Below are positions 1 through 5,109 of a stretch of 5,109 bases of DNA, one piece after another (position 1 is the stretch's first letter; each line of letters begins with the position of its first letter). This DNA comes from an uncultured Kouleothrix sp. (GTDB taxonomy: Bacteria; Chloroflexota; Chloroflexia; Chloroflexales; Roseiflexaceae), in NCBI GenBank assembly GCA_937858455.1, contig CALLYN010000163.1:1-5109 (forward strand). The letters run 5' to 3'. Below the pieces are notes generated by a model. It ran no database searches. It had not been told where the DNA came from and saw nothing but the letters and a program-made list of their open reading frames with translations. Position numbers and translations under genes: made by a program.

Positions 1-120
1 GACGCGCTGTGCGCGCGCCTGCGCATCGACGATGCGCACCTGGTCGAGACCGGCCCCGCCGTCGGCGCCCACGCCGGCCGGGGTACCCTTGTTGCGGCGG
101 TGCAGCCGGTGACGGCATGA
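1..120 (+). CDS. DegV family protein, C-terminal end (partial, 5' cut by window edge)
   Basis: An open frame runs from base 1 to a TGA at 118-120 and gives the last 39 residues of a protein that begins outside the window. The stretch GPAVGAHAGRGTLVAAV resembles the closing strand and loop of DegV-family proteins, where a G-x-H-x-G-x-G segment lies close to the end. DegV/FakB proteins are cytosolic and bind a fatty acid; in Firmicutes, FakB presents it to the FakA kinase. The usual second Gly-Pro of that loop is Gly-Arg here, so the match is not perfect. The stop overlaps the start of the next gene (ATGA), which implies translational coupling. The codons are extremely GC-rich, unlike the genes further right. 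The family call is from memory of the motif and the body of the protein is not visible. Confidence 0.6.
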   Translation, partial: DALCARLRIDDAHLVETGPAVGAHAGRGTLVAAVQPVTA

Positions 121-500
121 GCGCGCGATGGCGCACGCCGTTCGCGGCGTTCGTGCTCGGCCTGCTGCTGGGCCCCGCGAGCTGGTGGATCGTGCGCCTC
201 GCCACCGATCGCTTCGAACCCTTCGACGACAGCGCCGGCTTCTTCCTCTGCCAGACCTTGCTCGCGCTGCCGATGGCCGTCCTCGCCTTCCGCCGCGGCG
301 TGATCGCCGCGCTGCCGGCACTGCCGGGCGCCTGGATCGGCATGAACGCCTACGCGTACGCTTTCGGCAGCGACGAGACCCGCGCCTGGATCGTGCTGCT
401 GCTGTTCTCCTCGCTGACGCTGCTGATGCTGCCGCTGGCGGCGACGGTCTTCGGCGGCATCGGCCATGCGCTGCGGCGGCGACGCCGCGTCGCGGCCTGA
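117..500 (+). CDS. small integral membrane protein, function unknown
   Basis: The protein has 127 residues from the ATG at 117, which shares ATGA with the preceding stop. I chose this start over an upstream in-frame ATG at 9 because the extra 36 residues would be a low-complexity Arg/Pro/Gly string overlapping the DegV frame. Four hydrophobic segments are visible at about residues 8-29, 41-58, 62-83 and 89-112, followed by an Arg-rich tail (HALRRRRRVAA) that should lie in the cytoplasm. A short polar loop with Asp/Glu/Arg (residues 30-40) follows the first segment. I see no catalytic or binding motif and do not recognise the family. It probably forms an operon with the DegV gene. GC is about 75%, much higher than in the ATP synthase genes, so this pair may have a different origin. 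Confidence 0.7.
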   Translation: MSARWRTPFAAFVLGLLLGPASWWIVRLATDRFEPFDDSAGFFLCQTLLALPMAVLAFRRGVIAALPALPGAWIGMNAYAYAFGSDETRAWIVLLLFSSLTLLMLPLAATVFGGIGHALRRRRRVAA

Positions 501-509
501 CCGATGTCC

Positions 510-545
510 GCATGGCGCGGGACGGCGTGACCCGCGACGGCATGC
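510..545 (+). terminator. GC-rich hairpin after the membrane protein gene, possible terminator
   Basis: CGCGGG (516-521) pairs with CCCGCG (531-536) around a 9-base loop. An outer helix GCATG (510-514) pairs with CATGC (541-545), with a small asymmetric bulge. It starts ten bases after the stop of the membrane protein gene. No T tract follows, so this is at best a weak intrinsic terminator or an RNA 3'-end stabiliser. Confidence 0.3.
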
Positions 546-582
546 GATCATCCCCCGCGACGCAGACGAACCCGCACGACGC

Positions 583-1053
583 ATGGGCTGGGCAACCGCA
601 TACATCGAACGACTGAAGCAGGGCGAGACGGTGGCGTTCCGGCCGCGCGGCGGCTCGATCGTCATAACCGCCGATAATCTCAAGCCGATCCGCAGCCGCA
701 TGGAGGCGCTCTCGCAAGACGTCGGCTCGCAGTGCATTCTGCTCGCCAACCGCGCCGGCATGGTGCTGGCCGAAGTCGGCATCACCGCCGGCCTGCCCAC
801 CATGATACTGCTGCCGCTGCTCTCGACCAGCTTCTCAACCGCTGGCCAGATCTCGCAGATCTTGCGTGAAGACGACTCGACCGCACTATATATGCACGAG
901 GGCCTGCGCTACGATCTGTACTGCTTTGATATTCTGCAAAGCTTCATGCTGGTGATCGTGTTCGATAAGAGCGGCGTGGCCACAGCCAAAATCGGCTCGG
1001 TCTGGGTCTACGCCAAGCGCGCCATCCGCGACATGCAGGACATGCTCAGCTAG
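583..1053 (+). CDS. roadblock/LC7 domain protein with a short foreign-looking N-terminal extension
   Basis: The protein has 156 residues from the ATG at 583. Residues about 29-150 have the roadblock/LC7 pattern: an amphipathic first helix (NLKPIRSRMEALSQDVG), a beta strand CILLANRAG, a VLAEVG strand, a small-residue helix (STSFSTAGQISQIL), then strands near YDLYCFDIL, FMLVIVFD and IGSVWVYAK and a final helix. Such proteins dimerise and often act as GAP-like partners of small Ras-like GTPases (MglB type), but no GTPase gene is next to it. Residues 1-25 (WATAYIERLKQGETVAFRPRG) do not belong to a roadblock fold and resemble the beginning of another small bacterial protein family. No good Shine-Dalgarno precedes 583. 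GTG at 631 or ATG at 700 are alternative starts; the latter would cut into the first helix. The domain call is firm and the start is not. Confidence 0.75.
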   Translation: MGWATAYIERLKQGETVAFRPRGGSIVITADNLKPIRSRMEALSQDVGSQCILLANRAGMVLAEVGITAGLPTMILLPLLSTSFSTAGQISQILREDDSTALYMHEGLRYDLYCFDILQSFMLVIVFDKSGVATAKIGSVWVYAKRAIRDMQDMLS

Positions 1054-1067
1054 CCCCGCCAACACGC

Positions 1068-1102
1068 GCGCCCGGCACTGCGTTTCGCGCAGCGCCGGGC
1101 GC
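1068..1102. terminator. strong hairpin between convergent genes, likely bidirectional terminator
   Basis: GCGCCCGGC (1068-1076) pairs perfectly with GCCGGGCGC (1094-1102). After one A/C mismatch, CTGCG (1078-1082) pairs with CGCAG (1088-1092) around a 5-base loop. The structure sits 14 bases after the roadblock stop and about 58 bases beyond the stop of the convergent DUF4332 gene. There is no T run on either side, so it would act as a stem-only or Rho-assisted terminator, or protect 3' ends. Confidence 0.55.
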
Positions 1103-1160
1103 CGACACCAGGTGTAACCCGCCTTCTCCGACACAGCAACGGCTTCCGCCGAGCCACGCG

Positions 1161-1565
1161 CTAGTGCGTGATTTTGCGCTCGAGCGTCGCCGCCTCGGCA
1201 ACCCACGCGCTCACCTGATCGAGCGAGGGCAGGCGCCGCACCAGCGACTTGGCCTCGTTTACCTCCCCCAACTTGGCATGCAGGTTTTCCGGCCGGCGCT
1301 GCGCCAGCTCAGGCACTGTGTCGACGCCCGCAGCCTCTAGCAGGTCGGCATACTCCCAGCCAACCCCTTTGATGCGCGCGAGATCGGCGTGGTTCACCCA
1401 GCGCAAGATCAAGCTCTCGCTGATGCCCGTGCTCGCCGCCAGCGTCGCGCGCCCCTTGGCCGAGGCACCTTGCTCCAGCAGGTGATCGGTTGTGATAACG
1501 CCGCCGCCTTTGAGCTTCTCGGCATACGCCGGCCCAATGCCTTCGATCTCCTTGATCGGTGCCAT
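1161..1565 (-). CDS. DUF4332 domain protein (helix-hairpin-helix type)
   Basis: The protein has 134 residues, with an ATG (complement of 1563-1565) preceded by AGGAGA (complement of 1573-1578) at a 7-base spacing, and a TAG at the complement of 1161-1163. Two helix-hairpin-helix-like units are visible: IEGIGPAYAEKL at residues 7-18 and IKGVGWEYADLLEAAGV at 65-81. The linker LILRWVNHADLARIKG, the later VPELAQRRPENL and the Trp near the end (SAWVAEA) match the DUF4332 pattern as I remember it. HhH pairs usually bind DNA or RNA backbone without sequence specificity, or mediate protein contacts; the function of stand-alone DUF4332 proteins is not known to me. The length agrees with a single-domain member. 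It is transcribed divergently from the ATP synthase operon and shares its 372-base upstream region. Confidence 0.8.
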   Translation of the reverse strand: MAPIKEIEGIGPAYAEKLKGGGVITTDHLLEQGASAKGRATLAASTGISESLILRWVNHADLARIKGVGWEYADLLEAAGVDTVPELAQRRPENLHAKLGEVNEAKSLVRRLPSLDQVSAWVAEAATLERKITH

Positions 1566-1702
1566 TGTGTGCTCTCCTTTGCATGTCGGCAGAATATTGA
1601 CATCGATGCCTTCGCCATGGCTCAGCTGCCAGGGGTTCGTACAGGCGCACTATACCGCGCCCCTGCGCCACGCCGCTAAAGCTGAGCCAAGCCTTCAACA
1701 CG

Positions 1703-1708
1703 ATTATA
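1703..1708 (-). promoter_or_regulatory. candidate -10 box for the DUF4332 gene
   Basis: On the minus strand the complement of 1703-1708 reads TATAAT, a perfect -10 hexamer. The -35 region at a 17-base spacing (CTGCGC) is poor. Initiation near 1696 would give a leader of about 130 bases before the ATG at 1565. A second, weaker TATAGT lies at the complement of 1649-1654. The call rests on the -10 alone. Confidence 0.35.
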
Positions 1709-1723
1709 CACAAACTCACAAAT

Positions 1724-1752
1724 TTGCGCAGCAGCACGACCTATGCTATACT
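1724..1752 (+). promoter_or_regulatory. candidate upstream promoter P1 facing atpB (extended -10)
   Basis: TATACT at 1747-1752 is preceded by TGC (1744-1746), making an extended -10. A weak -35 TTGCGC lies at 1724-1729 with a 17-base spacer. Transcription would start near 1759 and run straight into the hairpin and T run at 1786-1815. It overlaps the region of the divergent minus-strand -10, so the two promoters could interfere. Confidence 0.45.
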
Positions 1753-1785
1753 CGCGCCCGCTTGAATCAGCACAGTGTGATTTTT

Positions 1786-1815
1786 AATTCAACCTCCAAT
1801 CAAGGTTGAATTTTT
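1786..1815 (+). terminator. intrinsic-terminator-like hairpin in the atpB upstream region
   Basis: AATTCAACC (1786-1794) pairs perfectly with GGTTGAATT (1804-1812) around a 9-base loop, and the downstream arm runs into five T (1811-1815). The stem is only one-third G/C, so it is weaker than a classical terminator. It stands between promoter candidate P1 and the main promoter. It may stop P1 transcripts after about 55 bases or insulate the operon from readthrough. Confidence 0.45.
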
Positions 1816-1834
1816 ATGCCCCTAGGCCCTATGC

Positions 1835-1852
1835 TTGTGAAAGAGTTCGCAA
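1835..1852. promoter_or_regulatory. Rex-like operator, upstream copy
   Basis: TTGTGAAAGAGTTCGCAA fits the Rex consensus TTGTGAA-N4-TTCACAA at 13 of 14 fixed positions; only the A of the right half is G. Flanking GC (1833-1834) and GC (1853-1854) extend the dyad to 22 bp. It ends five bases before the -35 box of the main atp promoter. Rex is a repressor that binds DNA when NADH/NAD+ is low. The assignment is by motif and no rex gene is in view. Confidence 0.6.
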
Positions 1853-1859
1853 GCAAATG

Positions 1860-1888
1860 TTGACTTTCTGTTTACCTCATGGTATAGT
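1860..1888 (+). promoter_or_regulatory. main promoter P2 of the atp operon (sigma-70 type)
   Basis: The -35 TTGACT (1860-1865) and -10 TATAGT (1883-1888) are separated by exactly 17 bases, and TGG (1880-1882) supplies an extended -10. Each hexamer differs from consensus at one position. The expected start of transcription, near 1895, gives a leader of about 43 bases before atpB. The box pair is flanked on both sides by Rex-like operators. Confidence 0.75.
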
Positions 1889-1890
1889 CT

Positions 1891-1908
1891 TTGTGAAAGA
1901 GTTCCCAA
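1891..1908. promoter_or_regulatory. Rex-like operator, downstream copy covering the transcription start
   Basis: TTGTGAAAGAGTTCCCAA matches the Rex consensus at 13 of 14 fixed positions and differs from the upstream copy at one base. The dyad extends outward by CT (1889-1890) and AG (1909-1910). It begins just after the -10 and covers the predicted start near 1895, a classical position for repression. The two sites are 56 bp apart centre to centre. Confidence 0.6.
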
Positions 1909-1937
1909 AGTCGTAGCGGAGAAGGGAGCCCACCCTC

Positions 1938-2969
1938 ATGCGTAACCGGATACTCATTATACTTGGCGTGTCACTGGTTATTGGTATTGCGCTGTATGCC
2001 GCGGGCATCAAGATGACTCGGGCAGATCTGGCGATCTCGGCCGCAGCCGAGCCGATCGTGTGCTTGGGCGGGCAGCTCGAGGGCGAGCACTGCGCCAGCG
2101 GCTTTCCGATCACCAATTCGCTGATCGAGACAGTGATCATCGACTTGCTGCTGCTGGCGACGATCTTCTTCGGCGCACGCAACATGCAGCTGATCCCGCG
2201 CGGCTTCCAGAACGTGATCGAGTTCGTGATCGAGTCGTTCTACAACTTCTCGCAAAGCGTCGATCGCAAAAATGTCGCCAAGTTCTTCCCGCTCTGCGCC
2301 TCGATCTTTCTGTTCGTGTTGTACTCGAACTACTTCGCGCTGGTGCCGGTAATCAGCACCATTGGCGTGTGCCGTGTCGAGCATGCGGCGCCGCAGAGCA
2401 AGACCGCCGAGAACACCACTGCCGCGGCCGAGGCCGGCAAAGAGCACGTAGCGCCTTCCGAGGTGTTTGCCAGCCTGCCGGGCTACTGCGCCGATGGCCA
2501 CGTGGTGCCGTTCTTGCGCGCGCCCAGCGCCGACTTGAACGTAACGCTGGCGTGGGCGCTGGTGGCGGTGTTCACCATCGAGCTGTTTGGCTTTCAGGCG
2601 CTGGGGCTTAGCTACCTCACCAAGTTCTTTAACTTCAAAGAAGGGGCGATGGGGGCCTTCGTGGGCATCCTCGAGCTTATCTCTGAGTTTGTTCGCATCA
2701 TCGCTTTCGCCTTCCGTCTTTTCGGCAACATCTTCGCCGGCGAGGTGGTGCTGGGCGTGATGGCCTTCCTGTTCGCGTACCTGCTGCCACTGCCATTCTA
2801 CGGCCTCGAAATCTTTGTGGCGTTCATGCAGGCGTTTATCTTCTCGGTGCTGACGCTGGTGTTTATGTCGCTGGCAACGCTGGCACACGGCGGCCACGAC
2901 GAGCACGGCCACCCCGAGACAATGCCATTCGAGGCCGCCGATCTGCCGGGGCACGGCGGGTCGCACTAA
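1938..2969 (+). CDS. atpB: F1Fo ATP synthase subunit a
   Basis: The protein has 343 residues and starts at an ATG with GGGAG (1924-1928) nine bases upstream. Subunit a forms the two proton half-channels beside the c-ring. The fourth-helix hallmark FRLFGNIFAGE holds the essential arginine (Arg260, equal to E. coli Arg210) with Asn264 and Glu269. ADLNVTLAWAL (residues 198-208) and the last-helix Gln298 in FMQAFIF are also conserved. A hydrophobic segment at residues 5-23 comes before the usual first helix (about 59-80) and may be an extra anchor or signal-like segment. The length exceeds the E. coli protein (271) because of this N-terminus, a long loop at 142-196, and a His-rich tail at 317-343. 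Four cysteines (42, 52, 145, 184) lie in loops predicted on the same outer face. It is the first gene of the operon; no atpI is recognisable before it. Confidence 0.97.
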   Translation: MRNRILIILGVSLVIGIALYAAGIKMTRADLAISAAAEPIVCLGGQLEGEHCASGFPITNSLIETVIIDLLLLATIFFGARNMQLIPRGFQNVIEFVIESFYNFSQSVDRKNVAKFFPLCASIFLFVLYSNYFALVPVISTIGVCRVEHAAPQSKTAENTTAAAEAGKEHVAPSEVFASLPGYCADGHVVPFLRAPSADLNVTLAWALVAVFTIELFGFQALGLSYLTKFFNFKEGAMGAFVGILELISEFVRIIAFAFRLFGNIFAGEVVLGVMAFLFAYLLPLPFYGLEIFVAFMQAFIFSVLTLVFMSLATLAHGGHDEHGHPETMPFEAADLPGHGGSH

Positions 2970-3089
2970 CAGCCAGTCGGCGGCTGGTCGGGGTATCAGC
3001 CGGGCTGCTCAACTGGGTTCAACGCGGTCTTCAGCCGCGAGACATGTATTCTACACGTATACAATACTGCTTTTAAGGAGGGAATCATC
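2970..3089 (+). promoter_or_regulatory. structured atpB-atpE spacer with strong Shine-Dalgarno for atpE
   Basis: This 120-base spacer has short hairpins: CAGCC/GGCTG (2970-2986), CAGC/GCTG (2997-3007) and CGCGG/CCGCG (3023-3039). An A/T-richer, apparently unstructured stretch follows, then AAGGAGGG (3075-3082), seven bases from the atpE ATG. The uninterrupted SD suits the high c-subunit demand. In E. coli the atpB-atpE spacer is a known translational enhancer; the same role here is inference. Confidence 0.5.
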
Positions 3090-3323
3090 ATGACGGACGC
3101 AGGTTTGCGACTCATCGCCGCCGCACTGGCAGTGGGCCTAGGCGCGATCGGACCTGGCGTTGGTATCGGCATCGTTTTCAGCGGCGCGCTCACCGCGATG
3201 GGTCGCAACCCCGAAGCCGAGGGGACACTGCGAACCTATATGATTCTTGGCTTCGCGCTGACCGAGTCGCTGTTCATCTTCGCGCTGGTCGTCTCGCTGC
3301 TGATCGCCTTCCAGATCATCTAG
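3090..3323 (+). CDS. atpE: F1Fo ATP synthase subunit c (proteolipid)
   Basis: The protein has 77 residues and forms the two-helix hairpin of the rotor ring. The first helix carries the glycine pattern [13 protein letters not shown] (about residues 16-28), the polar loop is GRNPEAEG (38-45), and the second helix has the ion-carrying carboxylate Glu59 in GFALTES. Where Na+-type rings have Gln in the first helix (GPGIGQG), this protein has Ile26. After Glu59-Ser60 it has Leu-Phe instead of the Thr/Tyr ligands. Both point to a proton-driven ring. The length is typical. It follows atpB by 120 bases and has the strongest ribosome binding site of the operon, in keeping with many copies of c per complex. 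Confidence 0.97.
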   Translation: MTDAGLRLIAAALAVGLGAIGPGVGIGIVFSGALTAMGRNPEAEGTLRTYMILGFALTESLFIFALVVSLLIAFQII

Positions 3324-3335
3324 CGATTGCCCCTG

Positions 3336-3373
3336 GCTGCCGGCGCCGCCCCTGCGGCCGCACGGCGGCAGGC
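3336..3373 (+). other. GC-rich hairpin in the atpE-atpF spacer
   Basis: CTGCCG (3337-3342) pairs with CGGCAG (3366-3371). Inside it CCGC (3346-3349) can pair with GCGG (3354-3357) around a four-base loop. It has no T run. It follows the atpE stop by about 13 bases and may slow 3' decay or cause partial termination, lowering b-subunit expression relative to c. The function is inferred from position only. Confidence 0.4.
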
Positions 3374-3393
3374 TAGGATGTAGGAGAACAGCA

Positions 3394-3885
3394 TTGGAAA
3401 AGCTTGGTATAAACTGGGGCCTGCTGGTCGCGCAGCTGATCAACGTGGTCTTGATCGTGTGGTTGCTCACCATGTTCCTATACCGGCCGGTATTGAACAT
3501 GCTGAACGAGCGCACCCGGCGCATCCAGGAAAGCCTGAAAGAGGCCGAGCAGGTCAAAGAGCAGCTGGCGCGCGCCAACCAAGATTACGACGCCAAGCTG
3601 GCGCAGGCGCGCCAGGAGGCGGCCGGCATTCTGGCGCAGGCGCAAGAGCGCGCCAAGCTCCAGGAGCAAGAGCTGATCACGCAGGCGCGCCAAGAGGCCG
3701 ACCGCATTCGCGTCGAGGCGCGCAAGCAGGCCGAGCAGGAGCGCGACCAGCTACTGGGCGATCTGAAGAACCAAATGGCCGAGCTGGTGACGATCACCGC
3801 GTCGCGCGTGCTGGGCGAAGAGCTGAAATCGAACCACGACAAGCTGATCGCCGAGTCGCTGGCCAGCCTGGGGCGGCAGAACTAG
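3394..3885 (+). CDS. atpF: F1Fo ATP synthase subunit b
   Basis: The protein has 163 residues and forms the dimeric peripheral stalk. It starts at TTG (3394), with AGGAGA (3382-3387) six bases upstream; no in-frame ATG fits, and [11 protein letters not shown] from the TTG is the expected family beginning. One membrane helix spans about residues 8-30. A long charged Ala/Gln/Glu/Arg coiled coil runs from about 33 to 150 ([33 protein letters not shown]), and the C-terminal part [17 protein letters not shown] is the delta-binding end. Only one b gene is seen, not the b/b' pair of cyanobacteria. The nearest gene upstream is atpE (70-base spacer) and atpH follows after 81 bases. Confidence 0.96.
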   Translation: MEKLGINWGLLVAQLINVVLIVWLLTMFLYRPVLNMLNERTRRIQESLKEAEQVKEQLARANQDYDAKLAQARQEAAGILAQAQERAKLQEQELITQARQEADRIRVEARKQAEQERDQLLGDLKNQMAELVTITASRVLGEELKSNHDKLIAESLASLGRQN

Positions 3886-3895
3886 ACGATTTTTG

Positions 3896-3954
3896 ATTTT
3901 GGATTTTGGATTACGTCGCTCGTCGTCCAAAATCGCAAATCCAAAATCCAAAAT
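3896..3954. repeat. ATTTTGG heptad inverted repeat between atpF and atpH
   Basis: ATTTTGGATTTTGGATT (3896-3912) and its perfect 17-base complement (3938-3954) flank a 25-base centre. A degenerate extra heptad lies on each side (GATTTTTG at 3888-3895 with one changed base, CCAAAATC at 3927-3934), so the arms can pair in several registers. The stem ends one base before the GGAGG of atpH; further G-U pairs could reach into it. Similar heptad repeats are, from memory, scattered in intergenic regions of some Chloroflexi and cyanobacteria, so this is likely a dispersed family member. Confidence 0.8.
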
Positions 3955-3966
3955 TGGAGGAATAGA

Positions 3967-4458
3967 GTGAGTACGTCCGAGGCCCAGGTTTTCGCACGCG
4001 CGCTCTACGATGCACTTGTCGGCGACGCGCTGCAATCGCTCAAAACGGCCGCGGCCAAGCTCGCCACGCTGCCAAACGACAGCGCCGCACGCGCCCAAGC
4101 GCTCAGCGCCGCGGTGCCGGCTGGCGCCCCGCGCGAAGTGCAGAACTTCGTGCAGGCACTGGCAAACGAAGGCGCGCTCGACCGGCTGCCGAGCATTGTG
4201 GAAGCATTCGAGCAGTATGCTGCCAGCGATACCCGCCCAGTCAGCGGCGAAGTCGTGAGCGCGGTTGAGCTTAGCGAGGCCCAACGCAATACGATCTTGA
4301 ACGACCTGCGCGGCCGCTACGGCAGCCGGCTCGATCTGCGCTTCAACGTCGACCCATCGCTGATCGGCGGGCTGATTATTCGCATCGGCGATCAGGTGCT
4401 CGACAATAGCCTGCGCACCCGCCTTAGCGCCATCCAGCGCAATATGCTGGCGGGCTAA
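3967..4458 (+). CDS. atpH: F1Fo ATP synthase subunit delta (OSCP family)
   Basis: The protein has 163 residues and starts at GTG, with GGAGG (3956-3960) six bases upstream. Subunit delta sits on top of the F1 head and joins it to the b stalk. The N-terminal domain opens with [12 protein letters not shown], matching the family's YA.ALY pattern. The family's C-terminal signature is clear at residues 129-153: [18 protein letters not shown] followed by [10 protein letters not shown]. The middle (about 35-100) is Ala-rich and helical. It is somewhat shorter than the E. coli protein (177). The GTG start and the heptad hairpin abutting its SD suggest modest translation, as expected for a one-copy subunit. 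Confidence 0.95.
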   Translation: MSTSEAQVFARALYDALVGDALQSLKTAAAKLATLPNDSAARAQALSAAVPAGAPREVQNFVQALANEGALDRLPSIVEAFEQYAASDTRPVSGEVVSAVELSEAQRNTILNDLRGRYGSRLDLRFNVDPSLIGGLIIRIGDQVLDNSLRTRLSAIQRNMLAG

Positions 4459-4492
4459 AGCCGGCAGACGACGGCGAGGCCGTGCAGAGGAT

Positions 4493-4541
4493 GGCGGGCA
4501 GGTGTACCCCGAGCCGCGGGGCGACCGCGCCCGCCGATTTT
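4493..4541 (+). other. two-tier hairpin in the atpH-atpA spacer
   Basis: GGCGGGC (4493-4499) pairs with GCCCGCC (4529-4535) and encloses CCCCG (4507-4511) paired with CGGGG (4517-4521) around a five-base loop. A GATTTTGT stretch follows directly, which gives it a faint terminator look, but only four T are contiguous. It might act as an intra-operon attenuator, an RNA processing site, or have no role. Confidence 0.35.
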
Positions 4542-4568
4542 GTATCAGAGAAACAGGAGGTGCCGGCA

Positions 4569-5109
<541 letters not shown>

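Noticed and set aside
1816..1863. Fifteen-residue open frame (ATG to TGA) upstream of the main atp promoter
   Set aside because: It has no proper ribosome binding site, overlaps the T run, the upstream Rex-like dyad and the -35 box, and would only be transcribed from the weaker upstream promoter.
1833..1910. The two dyads as RNA hairpins or a mobile repeat
   Set aside because: They can fold as 9-base stems with an AGAG loop, but the upstream copy lies before the main promoter and the placement around the -35/-10 fits operators better. Not fully excluded.
1971..2966. Long minus-strand open frame (331 codons) opposite atpB
   Set aside because: It is fully antisense to a confident atpB. The translation is a His/Gln/Arg-rich string with no family resemblance, a typical shadow in GC-rich DNA.
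3037..3065. Internal promoter before atpE (TACAAT at 3060-3065)
   Set aside because: The -35 position at a 17-base spacing reads GCGAGA, far from consensus.
3090..3323. Possible Na+-dependent c ring
   Set aside because: The first-helix Gln ligand is Ile26, and the Thr/Tyr ligands after the carboxylate are Leu/Phe, so a proton-type ring is more likely.

Overview
The window looks like a chromosomal segment of a Chloroflexi-type bacterium (class Chloroflexia, Roseiflexus/Chloroflexus-like). This is a judgement from remembered protein style, not from a search. It rests on the F1Fo ATP synthase operon order a-c-b-delta-alpha, the AtpA and AtpF N-termini, a DUF4332 protein, a roadblock/LC7 protein, and heptad-type intergenic repeats. 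Most of the window is about 60% GC by eye. The first ~540 bases are clearly richer, at about 75%.

Layout. Positions 1-500 (+) hold the C-terminal end of a probable DegV-family fatty-acid-binding protein, overlapped by ATGA with a small membrane protein. Positions 583-1053 (+) hold a roadblock/LC7 protein with an odd N-terminal extension. A GC-rich hairpin at 1068-1102 separates it from a convergent DUF4332 helix-hairpin-helix protein (1161-1565, -). The 372-base region 1566-1937 has no gene but is dense with signals: divergent promoter candidates, a terminator-like hairpin followed by five T, and a near-consensus promoter (TTGACT-17-TATAGT) bracketed by two 18-bp sites resembling operators of the NADH/NAD+ sensor Rex.

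From 1938 to the right edge runs the ATP synthase operon: atpB (a), atpE (c), atpF (b), atpH (delta) and the first 180 codons of atpA (alpha), all on the + strand. Subunits a, c and b form the membrane proton channel and stalk; delta joins b to the catalytic head; alpha is part of that head. Start codons and ribosome binding sites vary (ATG/ATG/TTG/GTG/ATG), and each spacer carries potential RNA structure. The most striking spacer is the 17-bp perfect inverted repeat of ATTTTGG heptads between atpF and atpH.

The most interesting observation is the promoter architecture before atpB, which suggests redox (Rex) control of ATP synthase. The second is the composition break and odd gene fusion in the first ~660 bases, which may be horizontal transfer or an assembly join.
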